A DNA stretch of 64,000 nucleotides, from positions 70,123 through 134,122 of the forward strand of contig CAWBWO010000008.1 in the NCBI GenBank assembly GCA_963792445.1. Direction: 5' to 3'. The notes under the pieces are model-generated. The model was not told the origin of the DNA, did no database searches, and saw only the letters and a program-made list of their open reading frames with translations. The first letter of the stretch is position 1. Each line of letters starts with the position of its first letter. Shown one piece after another: positions 1 to 7,352 of this stretch. The translations under genes were made by a program, and so were the position numbers. This DNA is from Rummeliibacillus sp963792445. GTDB lineage: Bacteria > Bacillota > Bacilli > Bacillales_A > Planococcaceae.

Positions 1-195
1 CTCAATTTTCTTCTCAAAATCTGCTTCACTAAGTTTTGCAGGGTCATATTGAATCGATGACTTCTCAAGCGCTAAGTTTACATTCGCTTGTTTGACACCA
101 TCCATTTTATTTAAACCTTTTTCAATACGCATCGCACATGCTGCACACGTCATACCTGTAATTTGCAAATTGGTTTCTTTAAATTCCGTACTCAT
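1..195 (-). CDS. copA: Copper-exporting P-type ATPase CopA, N-terminus only
   Basis: Only the first 65 residues lie in the window; the gene runs off the left edge. CopA is a P1B-type ATPase that pumps Cu(I) out of the cytoplasm. The visible part is one heavy-metal-associated (HMA) domain, with the Cu-binding motif GMTCAAC (Cys17 and Cys20) followed by the usual beta-alpha-beta pattern. The ATG at 193-195 follows an AAGGAGG ribosome binding site. The GMTCAAC form fits CopA better than the chaperone CopZ, which usually has GMSCxHC, and the frame is open to the window edge. Two CsoR-like sites upstream suggest copper-inducible expression. A CopZ-like chaperone cannot be fully excluded because the sequence stops here. 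Confidence 0.8.
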   Translation of the reverse strand, partial: MSTEFKETNLQITGMTCAACAMRIEKGLNKMDGVKQANVNLALEKSSIQYDPAKLSEADFEKKIE

Positions 196-270
196 CTTAC
201 TTACCTCCTTCTTCAATAACCATCATGTACATTGAAAATCTCAATTTATTCAAGAATAATTACGTTAAGT

Positions 271-287
271 ATACTGTATAGGGGTAT
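271..287. promoter_or_regulatory. CsoR-like copper operator, proximal copy
   Basis: The 17-bp site ATACTGTATAGGGGTAT lies 76 bp upstream of the copA start. It shares the layout ATAC-N5-AGGGGTAT with a second copy at 343-359. G-rich imperfect palindromes of this kind are the known targets of the Cu(I)-sensing repressor CsoR ahead of copZA. A TATACT -10 element for copA lies inside it on the minus strand (270-275), so occupancy would block transcription. csoR itself is not in the window. Confidence 0.55.
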
Positions 288-342
288 ATAGAAATTAATA
301 AAATCTTGAAATCATAAAATTTTATTACAATTACACTGTACT

Positions 343-359
343 ATACCTGCAAGGGGTAT
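343..359. promoter_or_regulatory. CsoR-like copper operator, distal copy
   Basis: The site ATACCTGCAAGGGGTAT is a better palindrome (ATACC...GGTAT) than the copy at 271-287 and matches the published CsoR operator style. The two sites are 72 bp apart, centre to centre. It could be a second copA operator or mark a decayed divergent promoter; no convincing gene reads rightward from here. Confidence 0.5.
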
Positions 360-455
360 GTAAAGGGAAATGTTTTATATGGCAAAGCAAAAAGTGATGA
401 TACTATTCTCTGTGCCAGCGTGCAAGAAAAGCATTTTGGGTGTTTGAAATTATTG

Positions 456-560
456 TTACTTGCGATTTTTATCTGTTTACTTGCATTTTTGAATGGTTTA
501 CTTGCAATTTTGGCCGCTTTACTTGCGTTTTTGCGAAATTTACTTGTGTTTTCGATATTT
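456..560. repeat. Five-copy 21-bp tandem repeat (TTACTTGC motif)
   Basis: The word TTACTTG recurs at 456, 477, 498, 519 and 540, an exact 21-bp period. Each unit is TTACTTGC/T followed by a T-rich run and a variable tail. Because 21 is a multiple of 3, two overlapping short open frames pass through it, but neither has a ribosome binding site and the minus-strand reading contains a stop. I regard it as non-coding. It sits between copA and the fabF terminator. Looser words of the same kind (GCAAGT) occur at about 54953-55046. Confidence 0.8.
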
Positions 561-654
561 TAAGTCCTCGATTGCTCTCTTTGTTCACGGTCCAGTTTTG
601 GTTGGAGATCTATTTATCTCGTGTGGTTATAAATTTATAAAAAGTCAGCATAAT

Positions 655-689
655 AAAAAACCACAGGACAAATACGGCCTGTGGTTTTT
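655..689 (-). terminator. Rho-independent terminator after fabF
   Basis: A 10-bp perfect stem (ACCACAGG arms extended by A/T) with a 10-nt loop is flanked by A-runs on the left, giving a U-run on the minus-strand transcript. It lies 23 bp beyond the fabF stop codon. Confidence 0.85.
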
Positions 690-711
690 AAAGTATATAA
701 TTTATTATCTA

Positions 712-1947
712 TTAGATTTTTTTAAACAATAATGATGCATTATGGCCACCAAAACCAAATGAGTTACTTAATGCATATGAAATTTCTTGATGACGTGCTT
801 CATTTGGGATGTAATCTAAATCACATTGTTCATCAGGAGTTTCAATATTCATAGTTGGTGGTAAAATACCTTCTTTTAATGCTAAAACAGAGAAGATTGC
901 TTCAATACCGCCAGCTGCTCCAAGTAAATGACCTGTCATTGATTTTGTAGAGCTCATCGCTAATTTATAAGCATGTTCTCCAAATACTGATTTAACTGCC
1001 ATTGTTTCAAATAAATCATTGTATTGTGTACTTGTTCCGTGCGCGTTAATATAATCAATTTGATTTGGCGCTACTTCAGCATCTTCAAGTGCATGTTGCA
1101 TTGCACGAGCTGCACCTTCACCATCTGGAGCTGGTGCTGTGATATGATATGCATCACCTGTTGCACCGTAACCGATTATTTCTGCATAGATTTTAGCGCC
1201 ACGTGCTACAGCATGTTCGTAATCTTCTAAAATGACAATACCTGATCCTTCACCAATAACAAATCCATCACGGTTTTTATCAAATGGACGTGATGCTGTT
1301 TGTGGATCTGGATTTAATGTTAATGCTGTATTTGAGCAGAAACCTGCAACGGCCATATTTGTAATAGGTGCTTCAGCTCCACCAGCAATCATTACATCTG
1401 CCTCACCGCGTTCAATTACTTTAAACGCATCACCAATTGAGTTTGTACCAGATGCACAAGCTGTAACAGTACATGAGTTAATGGCTTTTGCTCCAAAGTG
1501 AATAGATACTTGGCCTGCTGCCATATCAGGAATCATCATTGGTACAAAGAATGGACTAACACGACGTTGCCCTTTTTCGATGAAATTCATAAATTGTTGT
1601 TCGTATGTTTCCATACCACCAATACCTGAACCAATCCATACACCAGTGCGTAAACCTAACTCTGGTGTAATCTCTAAATTCGCATCCTCAACTGCCATAA
1701 TAGAAGCAGCAAGTGCAAATTGAGTAAAGCGGTCCATTTTACGTGCATCTTTTCTAGCAATGTATTTCTCTATATCAAAATCTTTAACTTCCGCAGCAAC
1801 TTTAGCAGGGAATTTTTCTTGATCTAGTCTTGTTAAAGGACCTACTCCAACTTTCCCTGCTTTAATATTTTCCCAAGTTGTTGAAATATCGTTTCCTAGT
1901 GGTGTTACTGCTCCAATACCAGTCACTACTACTCGACGTTTTGTCAT
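712..1947 (-). CDS. fabF: 3-oxoacyl-[acyl-carrier-protein] synthase II (FabF)
   Basis: FabF condenses malonyl-ACP with a growing acyl-ACP in fatty acid elongation (type II FAS, cytosol). The 411-residue product has the KAS triad in order: the nucleophilic Cys in TACASGTN (about residue 163), a His in NAHGTSTQ and a His in TGHLLGAAGG. The length matches the family. I start at ATG 1947 (MTKRRVVVTG), which has a GCGAGG ribosome binding site; the frame opens 13 codons earlier without one. It lies 26 bp downstream of fabH, the same order as the B. subtilis fabHA-fabF operon, and both should be controlled by the FapR box at 2945-2962. Confidence 0.95.
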   Translation of the reverse strand: MTKRRVVVTGIGAVTPLGNDISTTWENIKAGKVGVGPLTRLDQEKFPAKVAAEVKDFDIEKYIARKDARKMDRFTQFALAASIMAVEDANLEITPELGLRTGVWIGSGIGGMETYEQQFMNFIEKGQRRVSPFFVPMMIPDMAAGQVSIHFGAKAINSCTVTACASGTNSIGDAFKVIERGEADVMIAGGAEAPITNMAVAGFCSNTALTLNPDPQTASRPFDKNRDGFVIGEGSGIVILEDYEHAVARGAKIYAEIIGYGATGDAYHITAPAPDGEGAARAMQHALEDAEVAPNQIDYINAHGTSTQYNDLFETMAVKSVFGEHAYKLAMSSTKSMTGHLLGAAGGIEAIFSVLALKEGILPPTMNIETPDEQCDLDYIPNEARHQEISYALSNSFGFGGHNASLLFKKI

Positions 1948-1973
1948 GATTTTTATTCCTCGCTTCTTTTGAG

Positions 1974-2911
1974 TTATTTTCCCCATTTAATCGCTACTGC
2001 GCCCCAAGTTAAGCCGCCGCCAAATCCTACTAATACGATTAAATCATCATCTTTAATTTTACCAGCTTCTAATTCTTCTACTAGAGCGTTTCCGATAGAA
2101 GCAGCTGATGTATTACCGTATTTTTGGATGACTGTTGACATTTTCTCAGGTGGTAAATCTAAACGTTGTCTTGCTGCTTCCATAATACGAATATTTGCTT
2201 GATGCGGAATTAAATAATCTACATCGTTTTTTGTATAACCTGCTTTTTCGATTACATTTATTGCTGATTGGCCCATTTGACGAACAGCAAACTTAAACAC
2301 TTCGCGACCATTCATCGCAATATGATGTTCTTCGTTTTCATAAAGGTATTTGCCACCTGTACCGTCTGCACCAAGTTCATAGGATATAATACCTCTTCCA
2401 TCAGAAACCTTACCAATTACTGCAGCTGCTGCACCATCACCAAATAGTACTGCTGTATTACGGTCAGTCCAGTCTACAATTTTCGTTAACTTTTCTACAC
2501 CTACAACTAAAACATAATCGTATGCATTTGATTCTATAAATTGTTTTGCAGTCACTAATCCATAGATATAACCTGCACAAGCTGCTGAGATATCCATAGC
2601 AGCTGCTTTCGTTGCGCCTAACTTTTCTTGAATCATACAAGCTACACTTGGAAATGGCGTATCAGGTGTAACTGTTGCTACAAGAATTAAACCTACTTGG
2701 TCAGCAGTAATACCTGCATTTTCTATTGCATTTTGGCAGCTTCGAATGCCATATCTGATGTATTTTGATCATCACTTGCTATATGTCTTTGCTCAATTCC
2801 CGTACGAGTGCGAATCCATTCATCTGAAGTGTCCATCATTTTTTCAAGGTCAAAATTTGTTATAACCTTTTCAGGAACACATCTTCCTACTCCAATAATT
2901 CCAGCATTCAT
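1974..2911 (-). CDS. fabH: 3-oxoacyl-ACP synthase III (FabH), frame broken by one base
   Basis: FabH starts fatty acid synthesis by condensing acyl-CoA with malonyl-ACP. The second segment carries the catalytic set: Cys in DISAACAGY, His in PHQANIRIM and Asn in YGNTSAAS. The first segment (MNAGIIGVGRCVPEK, DTSDEWIRTRTGI) is typical of the N-terminus. The frame breaks near 2730: four A's in the coding strand after GCTGCC should be five, which restores AAKNAIENAG and runs through to the active-site segment. Such a homopolymer change in an essential gene is most likely a sequence error. The ATG at 2911 was chosen because it aligns with the family N-terminus. It heads the fabH-fabF operon. Confidence 0.9.
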
Positions 2912-2944
2912 GAGGTAGCGCCTCTCTTCTTTTATTATCAATTA

Positions 2945-2962
2945 TTAGTATCTGGTCTTAAT
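2945..2962. promoter_or_regulatory. FapR operator upstream of fabH-fabF
   Basis: TTAGTATCTGGTCTTAAT closely matches the FapR consensus (TTAGTACCTGGTCTTAAT style). FapR represses fatty acid and phospholipid genes and is released by malonyl-CoA; fabHA-fabF is a known target in B. subtilis. The box begins at the -10 element of the fabH promoter, the expected repressing position. Confidence 0.85.
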
Positions 2963-2989
2963 TATAACGAATTATTGTTTCCATTACAA
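2961..2989 (-). promoter_or_regulatory. SigA-type promoter of fabH-fabF
   Basis: On the minus strand, TTGTAA (2984-2989) and a perfect TATAAT (2961-2966) are separated by 17 bp. The -10 element overlaps the FapR box. Transcription would start near 2954, about 43 bp upstream of the fabH ATG. Confidence 0.75.
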
Positions 2990-3095
2990 TAATTCTTCAT
3001 CACTTTGCCATTTACCTCTTTAAAAGTTTGTTTTAATTTAGTCGTTTTGTGTGATATTATAGTATAGGTAGAAAAGTAAGTTAGAGGTGAAATAA

Positions 3096-3299
3096 ATGAG
3101 ATATATTATGTTAGTTATTTGGTCTGCACTATTAGTTTCTACATTAAACTATGTTGTCAGCTCCATCAACAATGTACCATTAGATGGCCCAGCTTTCACA
3201 AAAGGCTTATGGATTTCACTTGTAGTTTCTGTATTATTATTAATCGTTGATGCAGTAATTCCAAAAGATTCACCTAAAGAAATTGGTCATCAAGAATAA
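3096..3299 (+). CDS. Small two-helix membrane protein, YjzD-like (DUF2929)
   Basis: A 67-residue protein with two hydrophobic segments (about residues 3-20 and 38-54) and a short acidic, charged tail. It resembles the YjzD/DUF2929 small membrane proteins found beside fab genes in Bacillales; that assignment rests on length, topology and location only, and the function is unknown. AGAGGTGA precedes the ATG at a good distance. It is divergent from fabH and followed at once by two strong hairpin terminators, so it is a single-gene unit. Confidence 0.7.
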   Translation: MRYIMLVIWSALLVSTLNYVVSSINNVPLDGPAFTKGLWISLVVSVLLLIVDAVIPKDSPKEIGHQE

Positions 3300-3301
3300 T
3301 T

Positions 3302-3332
3302 AAAATCCTGCCCATTGCTGGCAGGATTTTTT
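3302..3332 (+). terminator. Terminator after the YjzD-like gene
   Basis: AATCCTGCC and GGCAGGATT form a perfect stem with a 7-nt loop, followed by TTTTT. It begins 3 bp after the stop codon at 3299. Confidence 0.9.
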
Positions 3333-3337
3333 CTTTT

Positions 3338-3381
3338 AAGAAGCTACCATATAATCTCTTATATGGTAGCTTCTTTTTTTT
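3338..3381. terminator. Second, bidirectional hairpin terminator
   Basis: A stem of about 16 bp built on AAGAAGCTACCATATAA, a 4-nt loop and a run of eight T's. It backs up the first terminator for the plus strand; on the minus strand it lies about 80 bp beyond the clpB stop but has only a weak U-tract. Confidence 0.8.
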
Positions 3382-3463
3382 GCATTCATTATTCTAATTT
3401 GTAATCCGTAACAATACGAATAAACATTTCAATCGAGTTTGGGAATTCTTAAACTAAAATCAA

Positions 3464-5617
3464 TTAGCTATTTGATTTTTCCACACGTGCATCTGTATGA
3501 TCGCCATTCATAAAGACGATGACACGATCTCCTGCAGCTGCTTCACCTTTTAGTAATTCTTTTGCAACTAGTGTTTCGATATGACGTTGTACGAAGCGAC
3601 GTAGTGGTCTTGCACCAAATGCAGGGTCTACTCCTTCTTTTACAACCCATTGCAATACATCATCTTCCACTTGCAATTCAATTTCTTGCTGACCAACACG
3701 TTTTTGTAGCAATGCAATATATTTCTTTGCAATTTCATAATATTGATCATTGGATAATGAATGGAACATGATAATATCATCTAAACGATTTAATAGTTCT
3801 GGTTTGAAATGTTGTTTTAATGCAGCCATGACTAAATCTTCAACTGCGTGTTCATTTTCTTGGTCTTTGATTTCCATTAAATAATTTGAGCCAATATTAG
3901 ATGTTAAGATAACTACAGTATTCGTAAAGTTCACTGTACGACCTTGACTATCTGTAATACGGCCATCATCCAAAATTTGCAGTAAAATATTTGCTACATC
4001 TGGATGTGCTTTTTCGATTTCATCTAGTAAGACAACTGAATATGGGTTACGACGCACTGCTTCTGTTAATTGACCGCCTTCTTCGTAACCGATATAGCCT
4101 GGAGGTGCTCCGACAAGACGGGATACACTATGTTTTTCCATGTATTCAGACATGTCGATTCGGATAAAGTGATCTTCAGAATCGAATAGTTGGGCAGCTA
4201 AAGCTTTTGCTAACTCTGTTTTCCCTACACCAGTTGGTCCTAAGAATAAAAATGAGCCAATTGGTTTGTTCGGATCTTGAATACCAGCTCTTGCACGCCA
4301 AACAGCTTCTGTTACTAGACGTACTGCATCATCTTGTCCTACTACCCGTTCATGGAGTGTATCTTTTAAATGCAATAATTTTTCGCGTTCGCCTTCGACT
4401 AATTTTGTTACTGGAATACCAGTCCATCTTGAAACGATAGAAGCAATTTCTTCTGATGTTACATCTTCACGTAAAAGTCTTGTTTCATTCCCCTCTTGCA
4501 AAGAGTTTTCTAAAGCTTGTAACTCTTTTTCAAGCTCAGGAATTTTACCATGACGAAGTACTGCCGCTTTGTTTAAATCATATTGATTTTCCGCTTCTTC
4601 TAATTCTCGACGATATTTATTTAAAGTTTCTCGTTTTTCTTGGATTTTGTGCAATGAAGATTTTTCAGATTCCCATTGTTCTTTCATTGCTTTTGAAGAT
4701 TCTTTTAGTTTTTCTAATTCTTCGCGTAATGCAACAAGGCGTTTTTTACTTGCTTCATCTTTTTCTTTCATTAATGCTTGTTCTTCAATTTCTAATTGCA
4801 TTTGTCGACGCGTAACTTCATCCAATTCTTGTGGCATGGAGTCAATTTCTGTACGAATCATCGCACAAGCTTCATCAACTAAATCGATTGCTTTATCTGG
4901 TAAAAATCGTTCGGTTAAATACCGATTTGATAGTTCTGCTGCAGCTACAATTGCACGGTCATGAATTTTTACTGCATGGTATAATTCAAAACTTTCCTTT
5001 AAACCACGCAAGATAGAGATCGTATCTTCAACGGATGGTTCACGAACTAAAACTTGTTGGAATCGACGTTCAAGTGCAGGGTCTTTTTCAATATACATAC
5101 GATATTCATCTAAAGTTGTTGCCCCGATACAGTGAAGTTCACCACGAGCTAACATTGGTTTTAACATATTGCCAGCATCCATGGCACCATCTGTTTTTCC
5201 GGCTCCTACAATCGTGTGAATTTCGTCGATGAATAAAATAATACGACCTTCACTTTCTTTTACTTCTTTTAAAACACCTTTTAAACGTTCTTCAAATTGA
5301 CCACGGAAACTTGCCCCTGCAATCAAAGCACTCATATCTAATTCATAGATTAGATGATCCTTTAATCCTTCAGGTACATCTTTTTTCACAATTCGTTGTG
5401 CAAGTCCTTCAACAATTGCTGTTTTACCTACCCCCGGTTCACCTATTAATACAGGGTTGTTTTTAGTTTTTCGAGATAAGATACGGATCACATTTCGAAT
5501 TTCTTGATCTCGTCCAATAACGGGATCCATTTTGCCTTTTTTAACTTCTTCTACTAAATTACGTCCGAATTGTTCTAATGGACTTTTTTGTTCTTCGTTA
5601 TTCATTTGCATTTGCAT
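3464..5617 (-). CDS. clpB: ClpB-type disaggregase lacking the N-terminal domain
   Basis: ClpB is a hexameric AAA+ chaperone that extracts proteins from aggregates with DnaK. The 717 residues contain AAA-1 with Walker A GEPGVGKT (about residues 59-66) and Walker B IDEIH, a long charged coiled-coil M domain (about residues 260-375) and AAA-2 with Walker A GPTGVGKT and the GAPPGYIGYEEGG pore segment. Full-length ClpB has about 860 residues; the roughly 145-residue Clp-N repeat domain is absent and the upstream DNA is promoter, not lost coding sequence. ATG 5617 has AAAGGAG nine bases upstream; an in-frame TTG at 5626 is too close to it. The long M domain excludes ClpE and ClpC. Two CtsR boxes predict heat-shock control. 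Confidence 0.88.
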   Translation of the reverse strand: MQMQMNNEEQKSPLEQFGRNLVEEVKKGKMDPVIGRDQEIRNVIRILSRKTKNNPVLIGEPGVGKTAIVEGLAQRIVKKDVPEGLKDHLIYELDMSALIAGASFRGQFEERLKGVLKEVKESEGRIILFIDEIHTIVGAGKTDGAMDAGNMLKPMLARGELHCIGATTLDEYRMYIEKDPALERRFQQVLVREPSVEDTISILRGLKESFELYHAVKIHDRAIVAAAELSNRYLTERFLPDKAIDLVDEACAMIRTEIDSMPQELDEVTRRQMQLEIEEQALMKEKDEASKKRLVALREELEKLKESSKAMKEQWESEKSSLHKIQEKRETLNKYRRELEEAENQYDLNKAAVLRHGKIPELEKELQALENSLQEGNETRLLREDVTSEEIASIVSRWTGIPVTKLVEGEREKLLHLKDTLHERVVGQDDAVRLVTEAVWRARAGIQDPNKPIGSFLFLGPTGVGKTELAKALAAQLFDSEDHFIRIDMSEYMEKHSVSRLVGAPPGYIGYEEGGQLTEAVRRNPYSVVLLDEIEKAHPDVANILLQILDDGRITDSQGRTVNFTNTVVILTSNIGSNYLMEIKDQENEHAVEDLVMAALKQHFKPELLNRLDDIIMFHSLSNDQYYEIAKKYIALLQKRVGQQEIELQVEDDVLQWVVKEGVDPAFGARPLRRFVQRHIETLVAKELLKGEAAAGDRVIVFMNGDHTDARVEKSNS

Positions 5618-5634
5618 AAGATCCAACTCCTTTG

Positions 5635-5651
5635 TTTGACCTTTATTGACC
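5635..5651. promoter_or_regulatory. CtsR operator, downstream copy
   Basis: Read on the minus strand it is GGTCAATAAAGGTCAAA, one mismatch from the CtsR direct heptad repeat (A/G)GTCAAA-NAN-(A/G)GTCAAA. It lies between the transcription start and the clpB ribosome binding site. Confidence 0.85.
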
Positions 5652-5665
5652 TTTTGATTACTTAC

Positions 5666-5694
5666 ATTATAGTTCCATGTTTTTTAAAAGTAAA
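5666..5694 (-). promoter_or_regulatory. SigA-type promoter of clpB
   Basis: On the minus strand TTTACT (5689-5694) and TATAAT (5666-5671) are 17 bp apart. The promoter is bracketed by two CtsR boxes, so bound CtsR would block both entry and escape of RNA polymerase. Confidence 0.75.
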
Positions 5695-5702
5695 GTGAAA
5701 TG

Positions 5703-5719
5703 TTTGACCTTTTTTGACT
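5703..5719. promoter_or_regulatory. CtsR operator, upstream copy
   Basis: Read on the minus strand it is AGTCAAAAAAGGTCAAA, a perfect fit to the CtsR consensus. It sits just upstream of the -35 element. Confidence 0.85.
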
Positions 5720-5836
5720 AAACTATTTTATGAAAATCCTTTAAATTCCAAACGAAATGTGACATTTTCCAAACCTCCCTTTCATTCTAAATTCCTATGT
5801 TATAATGTAGAAAAATGAGTGAAGGTTGTAGATGAT

Positions 5837-6541
5837 ATGGACGTTTTGAATGAAAGTGAGCCATTCCCATCCAAATTAAGAAAGATTTTTGAAGAAAATG
5901 GCGCTATATTGAAAGTTTCAAAAGGGAACCACTTATGTTTAGAAGGAGAACCTATTAAGGAAATCTTCTTTGTTGTTTCCGGAAAAGTAATTGTATCCAA
6001 AGAAACGGTCAGTGGAAAAGAATTAACTCTTCGTATTTGTGATCAAAACGACTGTATTGGCGAAGGAATCATTTTTAGTAATACAGACAACTATCCATAC
6101 ACTGCAAAAGCATTAGAATCCGCAATCATACTGACACTGGATAAAAACTTATTTGAAATGTATTTAAGTCAGGAACCCTTTTGTTTAACTGAATGTATTA
6201 AATGGTTACAACTTCAAAACTTAAAATCACAAACAAAACTCCGTGATTTATTATTGTACGGAAAAAAAGGTGCACTATACTCTACACTTATTCGATTAAC
6301 CAATACTTACGGTGTTCCTCAGGAAAACGGAGATATTGTCATCAACTACCCTTTGCCCAATTCTGCACTGGCAAATCTATGTGCAACTAGTCGCGAAGTC
6401 ATCAATCGAATGCTACATGAATTAAAAAAGTTGAACATCGTATCATTTGATAAAAGCATGATCACTGTTCATAACTTAAACTATTTAAAGGAAGCATGTG
6501 AATGTGAAAATTGCCCTTTGAGTGTTTGTCGCATTGACTGA
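5837..6541 (+). CDS. Crp/Fnr-family regulator with C-terminal Fe-S-type Cys cluster
   Basis: The 234-residue protein has an N-terminal cyclic-nucleotide-type beta barrel (about residues 15-115), a dimer helix and a winged helix-turn-helix (SALANLCATSREVINRMLHEL, about residues 175-195). Its last residues carry Cys-x2-Cys-x4-Cys (ENCPLSVC preceded by Cys), three residues from the end. B. subtilis Fnr, which holds an oxygen-sensitive [4Fe-4S] cluster, has this spacing at the same place, so I infer a redox or oxygen sensor. The ATG at 5837 was chosen for the GAAGG 11 bases upstream; an in-frame GTG at 5819 has no site. A TATAAT at 5801-5806 is a likely -10. A strong terminator follows; the gene stands alone. 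Confidence 0.8.
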   Translation: MDVLNESEPFPSKLRKIFEENGAILKVSKGNHLCLEGEPIKEIFFVVSGKVIVSKETVSGKELTLRICDQNDCIGEGIIFSNTDNYPYTAKALESAIILTLDKNLFEMYLSQEPFCLTECIKWLQLQNLKSQTKLRDLLLYGKKGALYSTLIRLTNTYGVPQENGDIVINYPLPNSALANLCATSREVINRMLHELKKLNIVSFDKSMITVHNLNYLKEACECENCPLSVCRID

Positions 6542-6557
6542 TATTTAACATATACCC

Positions 6558-6594
6558 AAAAAAGCTTGGTACGATAGCGTACCAAGCTTTTTTT
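6558..6594 (+). terminator. Terminator after the Fnr-type gene
   Basis: AAAAGCTTGGTAC pairs perfectly with GTACCAAGCTTTT around a short loop, followed by a T-run. It is symmetric enough to work in both directions. Confidence 0.9.
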
Positions 6595-6674
6595 CTTTTA
6601 AAGATATGGTGATTGGGATTTATTTTTTAAATTAGGAGTACCTTTCTTATTTTTGATTAGCAATATTTAATCTA

Positions 6675-7340
6675 CTATTGATATTGAAGCTCGTTAAATT
6701 TTTTATGTTTCAATTCCAGTACAATATCGCATTCTTTTGCAATTTCTCTTTCATGGGTGATGACGATGACACATTTACCTTGGTCATGCGCAAGTTCTTT
6801 AAATAATCGGACGATTTCTAAAGAATTTTGTTCATCCAAGTTACCGGTTGGTTCATCTGCCACAACAAGTTGAGCTTTACAGCACATTGCACGGACAATC
6901 GCTACACGTTGCTGTTGACCACCAGAAAGTTGCTGTACATTTTTCTGTGCTATTTTCTTTGTAATTCCTACTTTTTCGAGCATGGAAAATGCGTACTCTT
7001 TTCTATTGGCTTGCTTACTATGAGTAATTTCCATTGCGGTTACGATATTATCTACCGCTGACATATACGGAAGTAAGTTATAGGATTGGAATACAATCGA
7101 TACATATTTATTGCGATAATTGGTCAAGCCAATCTTTTTCAATGATTTTCCTTCATATACTATTTCACCTTTTTTCGGAACATCTAGTCCCGCAATAAGG
7201 GAAAGAAATGTTGTTTTGCCTGATCCACTTGAGCCTAGAATACTGTATAATTTTCCATTTTCAAACGTTAAGTTAATGTCATCATACAGCACATCTTCCT
7301 TATTGTTATACCAATAATTCACATCTTTTACTTCTAACAT
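6675..7340 (-). CDS. ABC transporter ATP-binding protein (LolD/MacB type)
   Basis: A 221-residue ATPase with Walker A GSSGSGKTT (about residues 36-44), signature LSGGQ (138-142) and Walker B LVVADEPTGNLD (158-169). The TGNLD form and size are typical of the LolD/MacB/FtsE class that works with FtsX-type permeases rather than with importers. ATG 7340 has a GAGGGTGAT ribosome binding site. It lies 12 bp after the permease gene, so the two form an exporter operon. The substrate is unknown; antimicrobial-peptide and small-peptide (Vex-like) exporters have the same make-up. Confidence 0.85.
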   Translation of the reverse strand: MLEVKDVNYWYNNKEDVLYDDINLTFENGKLYSILGSSGSGKTTFLSLIAGLDVPKKGEIVYEGKSLKKIGLTNYRNKYVSIVFQSYNLLPYMSAVDNIVTAMEITHSKQANRKEYAFSMLEKVGITKKIAQKNVQQLSGGQQQRVAIVRAMCCKAQLVVADEPTGNLDEQNSLEIVRLFKELAHDQGKCVIVITHEREIAKECDIVLELKHKKFNELQYQ

Positions 7341-7352
7341 TTGATCACCCTC

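Noticed and set aside
456..560. The 21-bp array as a small CRISPR
   Set aside because: The period is too short for repeat plus spacer, the units are imperfect and contiguous, and no cas gene is nearby.
440..732. Two overlapping short plus-strand open frames with Phe-Thr-Cys heptads
   Set aside because: They are read-outs of a 21-bp tandem repeat (21 is a multiple of 3), have no ribosome binding site and run into the fabF terminator.
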